37,799 bases of DNA from an uncultured Bacteroides sp. GTDB taxonomy: Bacteria > Bacteroidota > Bacteroidia > Bacteroidales > Bacteroidaceae. The notes under the pieces were generated by a model. That model saw nothing but the letters and a program-made list of their open reading frames with translations. It was not told the DNA's origin and searched no databases. The stretch is from NCBI GenBank assembly GCA_900755095.1, contig CAAEFE010000005.1, positions 1 to 37,799 on the forward strand, in the 5' to 3' direction. Below, piece after piece: positions 1 to 9,000 of this stretch (the stretch's first letter is position 1; each line of letters opens with the position of its first letter). Position numbers and translations under genes: made by a program.

Positions 1-16
1 CTGGATGACTGATAAT

Positions 17-101
17 GCCCAGGTGGCGGAATTGGTAGACGCGCACGTTTCAGGTGCGTGTGTCGAGAGGCATGCAGGTTCGAGTCCTGTTCTGGGCACC
101 A
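17..101 (+). tRNA. tRNA-Leu (anticodon CAG)
   Basis: The 7-bp acceptor stem pairs 17-23 with 91-97, closing with a G-U pair, and the CCA end is encoded at 99-101. The sequence around the D-arm and the TTCGAG T-loop are typical of tRNA. The anticodon loop TTCAGGT places CAG at 51-53 and the long variable arm is that of a class II leucine tRNA. It probably belongs to a tRNA operon with the glycine tRNA 34 bases downstream; the operon promoter is outside the window or in the first 16 bases. Confidence 0.96.
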
Positions 102-135
102 ATCTTTCAGATTTCTGAATGACGAAATTTAGTTT

Positions 136-211
136 GCGGAAATAGCTCAGTTGGTAGAGCATAACCTTGCCAAGGTTAGGGTCGCGAGTTCGAGTCTCGT
201 TTTCCGCTCCA
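136..211 (+). tRNA. tRNA-Gly (anticodon GCC)
   Basis: A standard 76-base class I tRNA. The acceptor stem pairs 136-142 (GCGGAAA) with 201-207 (TTTCCGC), and CCA is encoded at 209-211. The anticodon loop TTGCCAA puts GCC at 169-171. It is likely cotranscribed with the upstream tRNA-Leu and is followed by an intrinsic terminator. Confidence 0.96.
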
Positions 212-220
212 TATAAGATG

Positions 221-255
221 AGGTTGTCAGTCGATAAGATTGGCAACCTTTTTTT
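221..255 (+). terminator. Intrinsic terminator of the tRNA-Leu/tRNA-Gly operon
   Basis: A 9-bp stem (221-229 with 241-249, one G-T pair) closes an 11-base loop and runs directly into a tract of seven T residues (249-255). Confidence 0.85.
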
Positions 256-310
256 GTATAATATTGGAAGTTTACCGGACGATTGTATCGATAGATTGAA
301 CGGAAAAGCG

Positions 311-318
311 TAATTTTG
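311..318 (+). promoter_or_regulatory. Bacteroides -7 box upstream of nagA tandem
   Basis: TAATTTTG matches the Bacteroides primary-sigma -7 consensus TAnnTTTG. No good TTTG -33 element is seen at the usual 19-21 base distance. The predicted leader to the first nagA start codon at 402 is about 80 bases. Confidence 0.5.
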
Positions 319-401
319 CAAACGAAAAAATCAATGTACTCCCCCCAAAAAAGAGCGTCATTGATTCACACAGACCTTTAATTAATTTAACTATTTGTGA
401 T

Positions 402-1568
402 ATGTTAACACAGATTATTAATGCACGCATCCTCACCCCGCAAGGCTGGTTGAAGGATGGGTCAGTTCTTATTCGTGACAATAAAATTCTGGAAGTAACC
501 AATTGTGACCTTGCAATTATCGGAGCCAAACTGATTGATGCCAAAGGAATGTATATTGTTCCGGGAGGTGTAGAAATCCATGTTCACGGTGGCGGTGGAA
601 GAGACTTTATGGAAGGCACCGAAGAGGCTTTCCGGACAGCAATCAAAGCTCATATGCAGCATGGCACTACCAGTATTTTTCCTACTCTTTCTTCTTCTAC
701 CATTCCAATGATCCGTGCAGCCGCGGAAACTACAGAGAAAATGATGGCGGAGCCTAATAGCCCTGTGCTCGGGCTTCATCTGGAAGGACATTATTTCAAT
801 ATGGCGATGGCAGGTGGACAGATTCCCGAAAATATCAAAGATCCCGATCCCGAAGAATATATTCCGTTGCTGGAAGAAACTCATTGTATCAAACGTTGGG
901 ATGCCGCACCGGAACTTCCCGGAGCCATGCAATTTGGTAAATATATCACAGCGAAAGGGGTGTTGGCTTCGGTAGGACATACCCAGGCAGAATTTGAGGA
1001 TATACAGACAGCCTATGAGGCGGGATATACGCATGCCACTCATTTTTATAATGCAATGCCGGGATTCCATAAACGGAAAGAGTACAAGTATGAAGGTACG
1101 GTAGAAAGTATTTATCTGATTGATGATATGACAGTGGAAGTGGTGGCAGACGGTATTCATGTGCCTCCAACAATCTTGCGCCTTGTTTACAAGATAAAAG
1201 GAGTGGAACGCACTTGTCTGATAACGGATGCATTGGCTTGTGCCGCCAGTGATAGTCAGGTGGCTTTTGATCCGCGTGTGATTATCGAGGACGGAGTATG
1301 TAAGCTGGCAGACCATTCAGCACTGGCGGGAAGTATTGCAACGATGGATCGACTGATTCGTACCATGGTGCAGAAGGCGGAAATACCTTTGGAGGATGCC
1401 GTGAGAATGGCCTCCGAAACTCCTGCCCGGATTATGGGAGTACTCGACCGTAAAGGAACGCTGGAGCGTGGCAAGGATGCCGATATAATTGCTTTAGACA
1501 GAGACTTGAATGTGAGAGCTGTATGGGCGATGGGAGAACTGGTAGAAGGCACCAATAAACTGTTTTAA
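402..1568 (+). CDS. nagA: N-acetylglucosamine-6-phosphate deacetylase, first of a tandem pair
   Basis: This is a 388-residue amidohydrolase of the NagA family, which removes acetate from GlcNAc-6-phosphate in cytosolic amino-sugar catabolism. The family landmarks are present: His60/His62 in HVHGGGG, metal ligand Glu128 in HLEG, His193 in GHT, His214 in HFYNAM, His253 in ADGIH and catalytic Asp276 in ITDAL. The residue after the LEG motif is His130, where family members usually have Pro and where its tandem partner also has Pro130, so specificity may have drifted. The gene is 21 bases from a paralogue of almost the same length, and the two are probably cotranscribed. The first 20 residues of the two proteins differ at one position, which points to gene duplication. 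No nagB or transporter gene is next to them. Family is certain; substrate of this copy is less so. Confidence 0.92.
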   Translation: MLTQIINARILTPQGWLKDGSVLIRDNKILEVTNCDLAIIGAKLIDAKGMYIVPGGVEIHVHGGGGRDFMEGTEEAFRTAIKAHMQHGTTSIFPTLSSSTIPMIRAAAETTEKMMAEPNSPVLGLHLEGHYFNMAMAGGQIPENIKDPDPEEYIPLLEETHCIKRWDAAPELPGAMQFGKYITAKGVLASVGHTQAEFEDIQTAYEAGYTHATHFYNAMPGFHKRKEYKYEGTVESIYLIDDMTVEVVADGIHVPPTILRLVYKIKGVERTCLITDALACAASDSQVAFDPRVIIEDGVCKLADHSALAGSIATMDRLIRTMVQKAEIPLEDAVRMASETPARIMGVLDRKGTLERGKDADIIALDRDLNVRAVWAMGELVEGTNKLF

Positions 1569-1589
1569 ATCTAATAAATAACGAAAACT

Positions 1590-2765
1590 ATGTTGACTCA
1601 AATAATAAATGGAAGAATATTGACCCCGCAAGGCTGGTTGAAAGATGGTTCCGTATTGATTTGTGATGGAAAAATATTAGAGGTGACCAACAGTGATTTG
1701 GCGGTTATCGGTGCAACGGTTATTGATGCCAGAGGGATGACGATTGTGCCCGGATTTGTAAGTATGCATGCACATGGAGGTGGCGGACATGATTATACGG
1801 AAGCAACGGAAGAAGCATTCCGCACGGCAACTACTGCACATCTGAAACATGGTGCTACCGGGATATTTCCTACATTATCATCTACCTCGTTCGAAAGAAT
1901 CTACCAGGCAGTTGATGTCTGTGAAAACCTGATGAAAGAGAAGGATTCTCCTGTTCTTGGCCTGCATATCGAAGGTCCTTACTTGAATCCGAAGATGGCG
2001 GGAACACAGTATGACGGTTTTCTGAAAACTCCGGATGAAAATGAATATATTCCTTTATTGGCGCGTACGTCTTGCATCAGACGTTGGGATATTAGTCCCG
2101 AACTACCCGGTGCACATGATTTTGCAAAGTATACCCGTTCGAAAGGAATTATGACTGCTGTTACACATACCGAAGCCGAATATGATGAAATTAAAGCTGC
2201 ATTTGCAGTAGGATTTTCTCACGCCGCTCATTTCTATAATGCGATGCCGGGTTTCCATAAACGCCGTGAATATAAATATGAGGGTACAGTGGAAAGTGTG
2301 TATCTGACGGATGGAATGACCGTGGAAGTGATTGCGGATGGTATTCACTTGCCTGCCACTATCCTGAAACTAGTTTATAAGTTGAAAGGCGTGGAGAATA
2401 CCTGTCTTGTTACCGATGCTTTGGCGTATGCCGCTTATGAAGGGAATGAACCGATTGATCCTCGTTATATCATAGAGGATGGCGTATGCAAGATGGCGGA
2501 TCATTCTGCGTTGGCCGGTAGTTTGGCTACGATGGATGTATTGGTTCGCACCATGGTGAAGAAAGCCAATATTCCTTTGGAAGATGCTGTGCGTATGGCT
2601 TCTGAAACTCCTGCCCGTTTAATTGGAGTGAGTGACCGGAAAGGGGCGTTGGCAAAGGGAAAGGATGCCGATATTGTGATTCTTGATAAGGAGTTGAATG
2701 TACGATGTGTATGGTCGATGGGAAAGATTGTTCCGGGAACTGATATTCTGTTGCATAAAGAATAG
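1590..2765 (+). CDS. nagA: N-acetylglucosamine-6-phosphate deacetylase, second of a tandem pair
   Basis: This is a 391-residue NagA-family amidohydrolase. The metal and catalytic positions align without gaps to the upstream copy: His60/His62, Glu128, His193 (THT), His214 (HFYNAM), His253 and Asp276. This copy keeps the canonical HIEGP motif (Pro130), so it is the better candidate for classical GlcNAc-6-phosphate deacetylation. It follows the first copy by 21 bases in the same direction and probably depends on the promoter near 311. Released glucosamine-6-phosphate would feed glycolysis or cell-wall synthesis, which suits a mucin-foraging gut organism. No truncation or frameshift is seen. Confidence 0.93.
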   Translation: MLTQIINGRILTPQGWLKDGSVLICDGKILEVTNSDLAVIGATVIDARGMTIVPGFVSMHAHGGGGHDYTEATEEAFRTATTAHLKHGATGIFPTLSSTSFERIYQAVDVCENLMKEKDSPVLGLHIEGPYLNPKMAGTQYDGFLKTPDENEYIPLLARTSCIRRWDISPELPGAHDFAKYTRSKGIMTAVTHTEAEYDEIKAAFAVGFSHAAHFYNAMPGFHKRREYKYEGTVESVYLTDGMTVEVIADGIHLPATILKLVYKLKGVENTCLVTDALAYAAYEGNEPIDPRYIIEDGVCKMADHSALAGSLATMDVLVRTMVKKANIPLEDAVRMASETPARLIGVSDRKGALAKGKDADIVILDKELNVRCVWSMGKIVPGTDILLHKE

Positions 2766-2804
2766 TTGAAATAATCTCCAAAGAGGAGGGTCATAATGAA
2801 TAAT

Positions 2805-2911
2805 AAAACGCAGATTAACACAAATTATCGCAGAAATAATTTTATAAGTCATTGATTAATATATCAATATAAATGAAATAATCTGCGATAATTTGCGTTA
2901 ATCTGCGTTTT
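2805..2911. repeat. 30-bp near-perfect inverted repeat with 47-base centre
   Basis: The arms 2805-2834 and 2882-2911 match as reverse complements at 29 of 30 positions. Each arm contains variants of the short unit CGCAGATTA or TCGCAGA, so the arms are themselves built from repeats. The element lies between the convergent nagA pair and the thioredoxin gene. It could fold into a long RNA hairpin in either transcript and might act as a terminator or 3'-end stabiliser, or it could be a dispersed intergenic repeat. No long T tract follows it on either strand. Confidence 0.85.
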
Positions 2912-2953
2912 GACACACTCCCTATTATAAAAGCCAATGTTCTGTATGATATC

Positions 2954-2997
2954 AAAAGTCCGGCAGTTTATCATCATCAGAAGTATCCCGGACTTTT
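2954..2997. terminator. Terminator-like hairpin downstream of thioredoxin
   Basis: A perfect 10-bp stem (AAAAGTCCGG at 2954-2963 with CCGGACTTTT at 2988-2997) closes a 24-base loop. It lies 9 bases past the thioredoxin stop codon on the minus strand. The short T run at the base suits termination in either direction. Confidence 0.55.
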
Positions 2998-3006
2998 AAT
3001 GTATTT

Positions 3007-3369
3007 TTATTCTGAAAGTAAACTGGTTTCTATCAGTTCTTTCAATTGGTTTTTATTCATAGTGCCTAATTTCATTGTCGGTTTGCCGTTCAGCGGGCAA
3101 AGTAACAGGTTGGGAATGGTGCGGATTTTAAATGCACTTTCCAATTCCGGTTCCTGATCGACATCTACTTTATAAATATCTAATTTCCCTTCGTATTCTT
3201 TAGCTAGTTGGTCTAATATAGGCGATAACGCTTTGCAATAGACGCACCACGGGGCATGAAAATCGACCAGGCAAGGTTTATTCCCTTTGAAGTTCCAGTT
3301 ATCAGGATAAGATTGATAATCAGCTACCTTCTCTACAAAACTATCTTTGGTTAAATCTATTATTTTCAT
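3007..3369 (-). CDS. Thioredoxin-fold protein with WCVYC active site
   Basis: This 120-residue protein is one thioredoxin domain. The redox motif is Trp41-Cys42-Val-Tyr-Cys45, the cis-proline is Pro86 in IRTIPN, and Asp36 lies in the buried-acid strand (VDFHAP). The usual thioredoxin motif is WCGPC; Val-Tyr in the middle would change the redox potential, so this may be a specialised reductase or redox partner rather than the general thioredoxin. No signal peptide is visible, so it is probably cytosolic. It is a single gene with a -7 box 40 bases upstream and a hairpin just past the stop. It diverges from the metal-efflux operon, but nothing in the sequence ties it to that system. Confidence 0.88.
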   Translation of the reverse strand: MKIIDLTKDSFVEKVADYQSYPDNWNFKGNKPCLVDFHAPWCVYCKALSPILDQLAKEYEGKLDIYKVDVDQEPELESAFKIRTIPNLLLCPLNGKPTMKLGTMNKNQLKELIETSLLSE

Positions 3370-3408
3370 ATATTCTATTTTTAATGGTTCATTTCATTTT
3401 CTCTACTG

Positions 3409-3416
3409 CAAAGATA
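3409..3416 (-). promoter_or_regulatory. -7 box for thioredoxin gene
   Basis: On the minus strand this reads TATCTTTG, a full match to TAnnTTTG, followed by GCA. It lies 40 bases upstream of the start codon at 3369. No clear -33 element is seen. Confidence 0.55.
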
Positions 3417-3486
3417 GGGGAGTTGGGATAAAAGAAGGATAGCCATTTTTCCTGTTGTGTTTACAATTCTTCCTTCTATGGCTGTT

Positions 3487-3505
3487 TTCTAATCAAATTC
3501 TAATC
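3487..3505 (+). promoter_or_regulatory. Candidate response-regulator box: two direct TTCTAATC repeats
   Basis: TTCTAATC occurs at 3487-3494 and again at 3498-3505, an 11-base period. Direct half-sites about one helical turn apart are the usual binding pattern of OmpR-family regulators. They lie about 75 bases upstream of the predicted start of transcription of the metal-efflux operon, whose likely regulator is the OmpR-type protein at 10567-11241. Confidence 0.35.
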
Positions 3506-3557
3506 TGATATGAGAGGCTTATAATGACTTTTTCCCGTCTCTCCGGCTACAGAATTG

Positions 3558-3565
3558 TAATTTTG
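3558..3565 (+). promoter_or_regulatory. -7 box for metal-efflux operon
   Basis: TAATTTTG followed by CC matches the Bacteroides -7 consensus. It gives a leader of roughly 35 bases before the start codon at 3606. The -33 region is weak, which would fit a promoter that needs an activator. Confidence 0.55.
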
Positions 3566-3605
3566 CCGCGACAACTACAATAAGGTCATAAAGATAAATA
3601 TAGTA

Positions 3606-4871
3606 ATGAACAGAGTATTTCTAATTTCTTTTTTTCTTCTGCTGACAGGAGGAATATGCGCGCAACAGGCTACCACAGGAACATTAACGCTGAAAGAGGC
3701 GGAACAACGTTTTCTGGAACGTAACTTATCACTGATAGCCGAACGGTATAACATTGATATGGCACAGGCACAAGTGCTGCAAGCCAAATTATTTGAGAAT
3801 CCGGTAATCTCGTTAGAACAGAATGTTTATAACCGCCTGAACGGAAAGTATTTTGATTTTGGTAAGGAGGGCGAAATGGTTGTGGGAATTGAACAGGTAA
3901 TTCGTCTTGCCGGACAACGGAATAAGCAGGTGAAACTGGAGAAAATCAACAAGGAAATAGCAGAATATCAGTTTGAAGAGGTGATGAGGACACTTCGTCA
4001 GGAGCTGAATGAGAAGTTTGTACAAGTCTATTTTCTCTCGAAATCCATATCCATTTATGAGAAGGAAGTGAATTCTCTGCAAGAGTTACTTGCCGGAATG
4101 AAACTGCAACAGGAGAAAGGAAATATTTCATTGATGGAAATGTCCCGTCTGGAATCTATGTTGTTCTCTTTGAAGAAAGAGAAGAATGAACGGGAAAACG
4201 AGTTGTTAACCCTTAGAGGGGAACTTAATGTCTTGTTAAATCTTCCGGGAGACACGATGGTTGAGTTATCACTGGATGAAGAGGTGTTGAAGCAATTGGA
4301 TTTGTCTCAACTATCGTTCGCCGACTTGAAAGCGATGGTGAATGAACGGCCGGATCTCAAGATTGCCCGGAGTACGGTCAGTGCTTCCCGTGCAAATCTG
4401 AAATTGCAGAAATCAATGGCATTTCCGGAATTTTCGGTGAATGGTAGTTATGACCGTGCCGGAAACTTTATCAATAACTATTTTGCAATAGGAGTGAGCT
4501 TGTCAGTACCTATTTTCAACCGCAACCAGGGAAATGTGAAAGCTGCCCGTTTTAGTATCCAGCAGGCAGGAGCGGAACAGGAAAATGCGGCTAACCGTGC
4601 GGATATGGAGCTTTATACCGCTTATGCTTCACTGGATAAAGCAGTTCAGCTTTATCAATCTACCAATATGGAACTGGAACGTAACTTTGAAAAATTGATT
4701 GCGGGAGTGAATGAAAACTTTAAGAAACGAAATATCAGTTTATTGGAGTTTATCGATTACTATGACAGCTATAAAGAAACTTGTATTCAGTTGCATGAAA
4801 TAAAGAAAGATGTTTTCCTGGCGATGGAAAACCTGAATACAACTATCGGACAAACTATATTGAACTACTAA
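3606..4871 (+). CDS. TolC/CusC-family outer-membrane efflux protein
   Basis: This 421-residue protein is of the outer membrane efflux (TolC) family. Residues 1-19 form a signal peptide ending at CAQ, so the mature protein is exported. Two similar halves follow, rich in heptad-like helices (around residues 130-210 and 330-400) with strand segments such as NPVISLEQNVYN, as expected for the trimeric channel with a coiled-coil periplasmic tunnel. It is the first gene of an operon, 22 bases before the adaptor and followed by the RND pump, making a complete tripartite exporter. In this setting it is the outer channel for metal-ion efflux. The specific ion cannot be read from this protein. Confidence 0.9.
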   Translation: MNRVFLISFFLLLTGGICAQQATTGTLTLKEAEQRFLERNLSLIAERYNIDMAQAQVLQAKLFENPVISLEQNVYNRLNGKYFDFGKEGEMVVGIEQVIRLAGQRNKQVKLEKINKEIAEYQFEEVMRTLRQELNEKFVQVYFLSKSISIYEKEVNSLQELLAGMKLQQEKGNISLMEMSRLESMLFSLKKEKNERENELLTLRGELNVLLNLPGDTMVELSLDEEVLKQLDLSQLSFADLKAMVNERPDLKIARSTVSASRANLKLQKSMAFPEFSVNGSYDRAGNFINNYFAIGVSLSVPIFNRNQGNVKAARFSIQQAGAEQENAANRADMELYTAYASLDKAVQLYQSTNMELERNFEKLIAGVNENFKKRNISLLEFIDYYDSYKETCIQLHEIKKDVFLAMENLNTTIGQTILNY

Positions 4872-4893
4872 TATTCATAAATTATCAAAGACT

Positions 4894-5988
4894 ATGAACT
4901 GGAATAAATTCCTTCCTTGCATATTGCTTACTACCGTATTGGGAGCATGCTCCGGTAAAGGAGAACAAACGAATGTTGAACCGGCTGCCTTATGCCTGAC
5001 AGATAGCTTGTTGAGAATTGTATCTGTCGATACGGTTCACGTTCAAGAGGTGATTGACGAACTGACATTGAACGGGCGGGTCACTTTTAATGAGAATCAG
5101 GTGGCACATGTATATCCGATGTTTGGAGGTACGGTAACAGAATTGAAGGCTGAAATAGGAGACTTTGTTCGTAAGGGAGATGTATTGGCAGTCATCCGCA
5201 GTGGAGAAGTGGCAGATTATGAAAAGCAATTGAAAGAGGCGGAACAACAATTATTGCTGGCACGCAGAAATATGGATGCTACGCAGGATATGTATGCTTC
5301 CGGCATGGCTTCGGATAAAGATGTACTTCAGGCGAAGCAGGAGTTGACAAGTGCCGAAGCCGAAGAAAGAAGAATAAAGGATGTTTTCTCTATTTATAAT
5401 TTCTCCGGAAATGCTTATTATCAGCTGAAATCTCCTGTTTCGGGGTTTATTGTGGAGAAACAAATCAGCAGGGATATGCAGTTGCGTCCAGATCAGAGTG
5501 AAGAGCTGTTCACGATTTCGGGGTTGTCAGACGTATGGGTGATGGCGGATGTGTATGAAAGCGATATCAGTAAGGTTTCCGAAGATGCCTCCGTACGCAT
5601 TTCTACGTTGGCTTATCCGGATAAGATGTTTGTCGGTACGATTGATAAGGTGTATCATTTGTTGAATAGTGAAAGTAAAACGATGAATGTCCGCATCAAA
5701 TTGAAGAATGAAGAATATTTGTTGAAACCGGGGATGTTTACGAATGTAAGTGTGAAATGTAAAGCGGATGGAACTTCCATGCCTCGTATCGATGCTCATG
5801 CACTGGTATTTGAAGGAGGAAAGAATTATGTGGTCGTGGTGGAGCCGGATCAACGTTTGCAGGTGAAAGAGGTGGATGTGTACAAGCAGTTGAGCAAGGA
5901 GTGCTATATCCGTTCGGGACTTTCCGAGGGAGACAGAGTGCTGAATAATAATGTATTGTTGGTATATAATGCGTTGAATGCAGATTAA
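4894..5988 (+). CDS. RND efflux periplasmic adaptor lipoprotein (CusB/CzcB-like)
   Basis: This 364-residue membrane-fusion protein links the inner-membrane pump to the outer channel. A lipobox (Leu-Gly-Ala-Cys) puts the lipidated cysteine at residue 19. The barrel-sandwich (lipoyl-like) half-motif is at about residues 70-110 (GGTVTELKAEIGDFVRKGD), a helical hairpin at about 110-165, the returning lipoyl half near SPVSGFIVEKQI, and a beta-barrel plus membrane-proximal domain after that. No His- or Met-rich metal-binding N-terminus is seen, unlike classical CusB. It sits 22 bases after the outer-membrane channel gene and 14 bases before the pump gene, almost certainly in one transcript. Confidence 0.92.
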   Translation: MNWNKFLPCILLTTVLGACSGKGEQTNVEPAALCLTDSLLRIVSVDTVHVQEVIDELTLNGRVTFNENQVAHVYPMFGGTVTELKAEIGDFVRKGDVLAVIRSGEVADYEKQLKEAEQQLLLARRNMDATQDMYASGMASDKDVLQAKQELTSAEAEERRIKDVFSIYNFSGNAYYQLKSPVSGFIVEKQISRDMQLRPDQSEELFTISGLSDVWVMADVYESDISKVSEDASVRISTLAYPDKMFVGTIDKVYHLLNSESKTMNVRIKLKNEEYLLKPGMFTNVSVKCKADGTSMPRIDAHALVFEGGKNYVVVVEPDQRLQVKEVDVYKQLSKECYIRSGLSEGDRVLNNNVLLVYNALNAD

Positions 5989-6002
5989 AAACAGAAAATA
6001 GT

Positions 6003-9000
6003 ATGCACAAATTCATAGATAATATAGTGGCTTTCTCGCTGAAAAATAAATTCTTTATTTTCTTCTGTACAGCGATTGCCGTTATAGCCGGAGCTGTTTC
6101 CTTTAAACATACTCCGATAGATGCTTTCCCGGATGTGACGAATACGAAAGTGACGATTATCACGCAATGGCCGGGACGTAGTGCCGAAGAGGTAGAGAAG
6201 TTTATCACCATTCCTGTTGAGATTGCGATGAATCCCGTTCAGAAGAAAACGGATATTCGTTCCACCACTCTTTTCGGACTTTCTGTCATCAATGTAATGT
6301 TTGAAGATCGTGTCGATGATTTCACCGCACGTCAACAGGTATATAATTTATTGAATGATGCCGACCTTCCGGACGGGGTAACTCCGGAAGTACAACCTCT
6401 GTATGGACCAACGGGGGAAATATTCCGTTATACGCTTCGTAGTGACAAGCGCAGTGTGCGGGAACTGAAAACGATTCAGGATTGGGTGATTGAACGTAAT
6501 CTCCGTTCAGTATCCGGCGTAGCGGATATTGTGAGCTTCGGCGGAGAGGTGAAGACGTTTGAGGTAAGTGTGAATCCTCACCAGTTGATTAATTATGGCA
6601 TTACCTCTTTGGAACTGTATGATGCGATAGCTAAAAGTAATATCAATGTAGGAGGAGATGTTATCACTAAAAGTTCGCAAGCTTATGTGGTTCGTGGAAT
6701 CGGTTTGATTAACGATCTGGATGAATTGAGAAATATCGTAGTGAAAAACATCAATGGCACTCCGATTCTGGTGAAGAATCTTGCCGATGTACACGAATCC
6801 TGTCTGCCTCGTCTGGGACAAGTGGGCCGAATGGATGAAAATGATGTTGTACAGGGGATTGTAGTCATGCGGAAAGGAGAGAATCCGGGTGAGGTGATTG
6901 CCAACCTGAAAGATAAAATAGAAGACTTGAATCAGAATGTGCTTCCGAAAGATGTGAAGATAGTGGCATTCTATGACCGGGAGGACTTGGTGAATCTGGC
7001 GGTAAAGACTGTGACGCATAACCTGATTGAAGGAATATTATTGGTTACGTTTATTGTATTGATCTTTATGGCAGATTGGCGGACTACCGTGATTGTTGCT
7101 GTCGTTATCCCATTAGCCCTTTTGTTCGCATTTATCTGTTTACGGGTGATGGGAATGTCCGCCAATCTGCTTTCTATGGGAGCCATAGACTTCGGTATTA
7201 TTATTGATGGGGCCGTGGTGATGGTGGAAGGAGTGTTTGTGGCTTTGGACAAGAAAGCGAGGGAAGTGGGGATGCCGGCTTTTAATGTGATGTCTAAAAT
7301 GGGCTTGATCCGTCACACGGCAAAAGACAAGGCAAAAGCGGTTTTCTTCTCCAAATTGATTATCATCACTGCATTGATTCCTATCTTCTCTTTCCAGAAG
7401 GTAGAAGGAAAGATGTTCTCTCCTTTGGCATACACGTTGGGCTTTGCACTGTTGGGAGCTTTGATCTTTACATTGACATTGGTTCCGGTGATGTCTTCCA
7501 TGTTACTGAAAAAGAATGTTCGTGAGAAAAATAACCGTTTTGTCCATTTTATCAATGTGAAGTGTTCGGCTCTTTTTGATTTATTCTATGCGCACAGGAA
7601 GCTGACTATCGGAATGGCAACCGTAATAGCAGGTGTCGGATTATGGCTTTTCTCTTTCCTGGGTACGGAGTTCCTTCCGCAGTTGAATGAGGGATCTATC
7701 TATATTCGTGCTACCTTGCCACAGAGCATTTCGTTGGATGAATCGGTGACTCTTGCCAATAAAATGAGAAAGAAACTATTAACGTTTCCGGAAGTGCGGC
7801 AAGTGCTGTCGCAAACCGGACGACCGAATGACGGTACAGATGCTACCGGATTCTATAATATCGAGTTCCACGTTGATATTTATCCCGAAAAGGAATGGGA
7901 GAGTAAGTTGACAAAACTGGAACTGATTGATAAGATGCAGGATGATTTATCCATTTATCCCGGTATTGACTTCAATTTCTCACAACCGATTACCGATAAT
8001 GTGGAGGAAGCAGCTTCCGGTGTGAAAGGATCTATTGCGGTGAAAGTGTTTGGTAAAGACTTGTATGAGTCGGAGAAATATGCGGTTCAGATAGAGAAAA
8101 TCCTGGGTACAGTTCAAGGGATTGAAGACTTGGGTGTGATTCGGAACATCGGTCAGCCGGAGCTTCGTATAGAGTTGAATGAACGCCAATTGGCGCGTTA
8201 TGGGGTTGCTAAGGAAGATGTGCAATCAATTATCGAAATGGCTATTGGCGGAAAATCGGCTTCACTGTTGTATGAGGATGAGCGGAAGTTTAATATCATG
8301 GTAAGATACAGCGAACAATTCCGTCAGAATGAAGAGGAGATAGGTAAGATATTGGTTCCGGCGATGGATGGAACGATGGTACCTATCAAAGAATTGGCAG
8401 ATATAACGACGATTACGGGACCGTTATTGATATTCCGTGATAATCACGCTCGTTTCTGTGCAGTGAAATTTTCGGTGAGAGGTCGTGATATGGGTACGGC
8501 AGTTGCCGAGGCGCAGAAAAAGGTGAATGCTTCCGTACATTTGCCGGCAGGTTATTCACTGAAATGGACGGGCGATTTTGAGAACCAGCAACGTGCAACG
8601 AAACGTCTGGCACAGGTTGTCCCTATCAGTATTGCTATTATCTTTATCATCCTGTTTATTCTATTCTCTAATGCGCGGGATGCGGGACTGGTATTGTTGA
8701 ATGTACCGTTTGCCGCCGTGGGTGGTATTGTGGCTCTTCTGATAACGCAGTTCAACTTCTCCATTTCTGCCGGTATCGGTTTTATTGCCTTGTTTGGTAT
8801 TTGTATTCAGAACGGGGTGATTATGATTTCCGATATAAAGGCGAATCTAAAACTCGGCTCGCCCTTGGAGAAAGCCACTAAGGAAGGAGTGCGCTCGCGT
8901 ATCCGCCCTGTGATTATGACAGCGGCAATGGCAGCTATCGGTTTGATGCCCGCTGCCATGAGTCATGGAATTGGTTCGGAATCACAACGTCCGTTGGCGA

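Noticed and set aside
462..1316. Long open frame antisense to the first nagA
   Set aside because: It lies wholly inside nagA on the opposite strand, is rich in His, Cys and Phe, and shows no known domain; it is a shadow of codon use.
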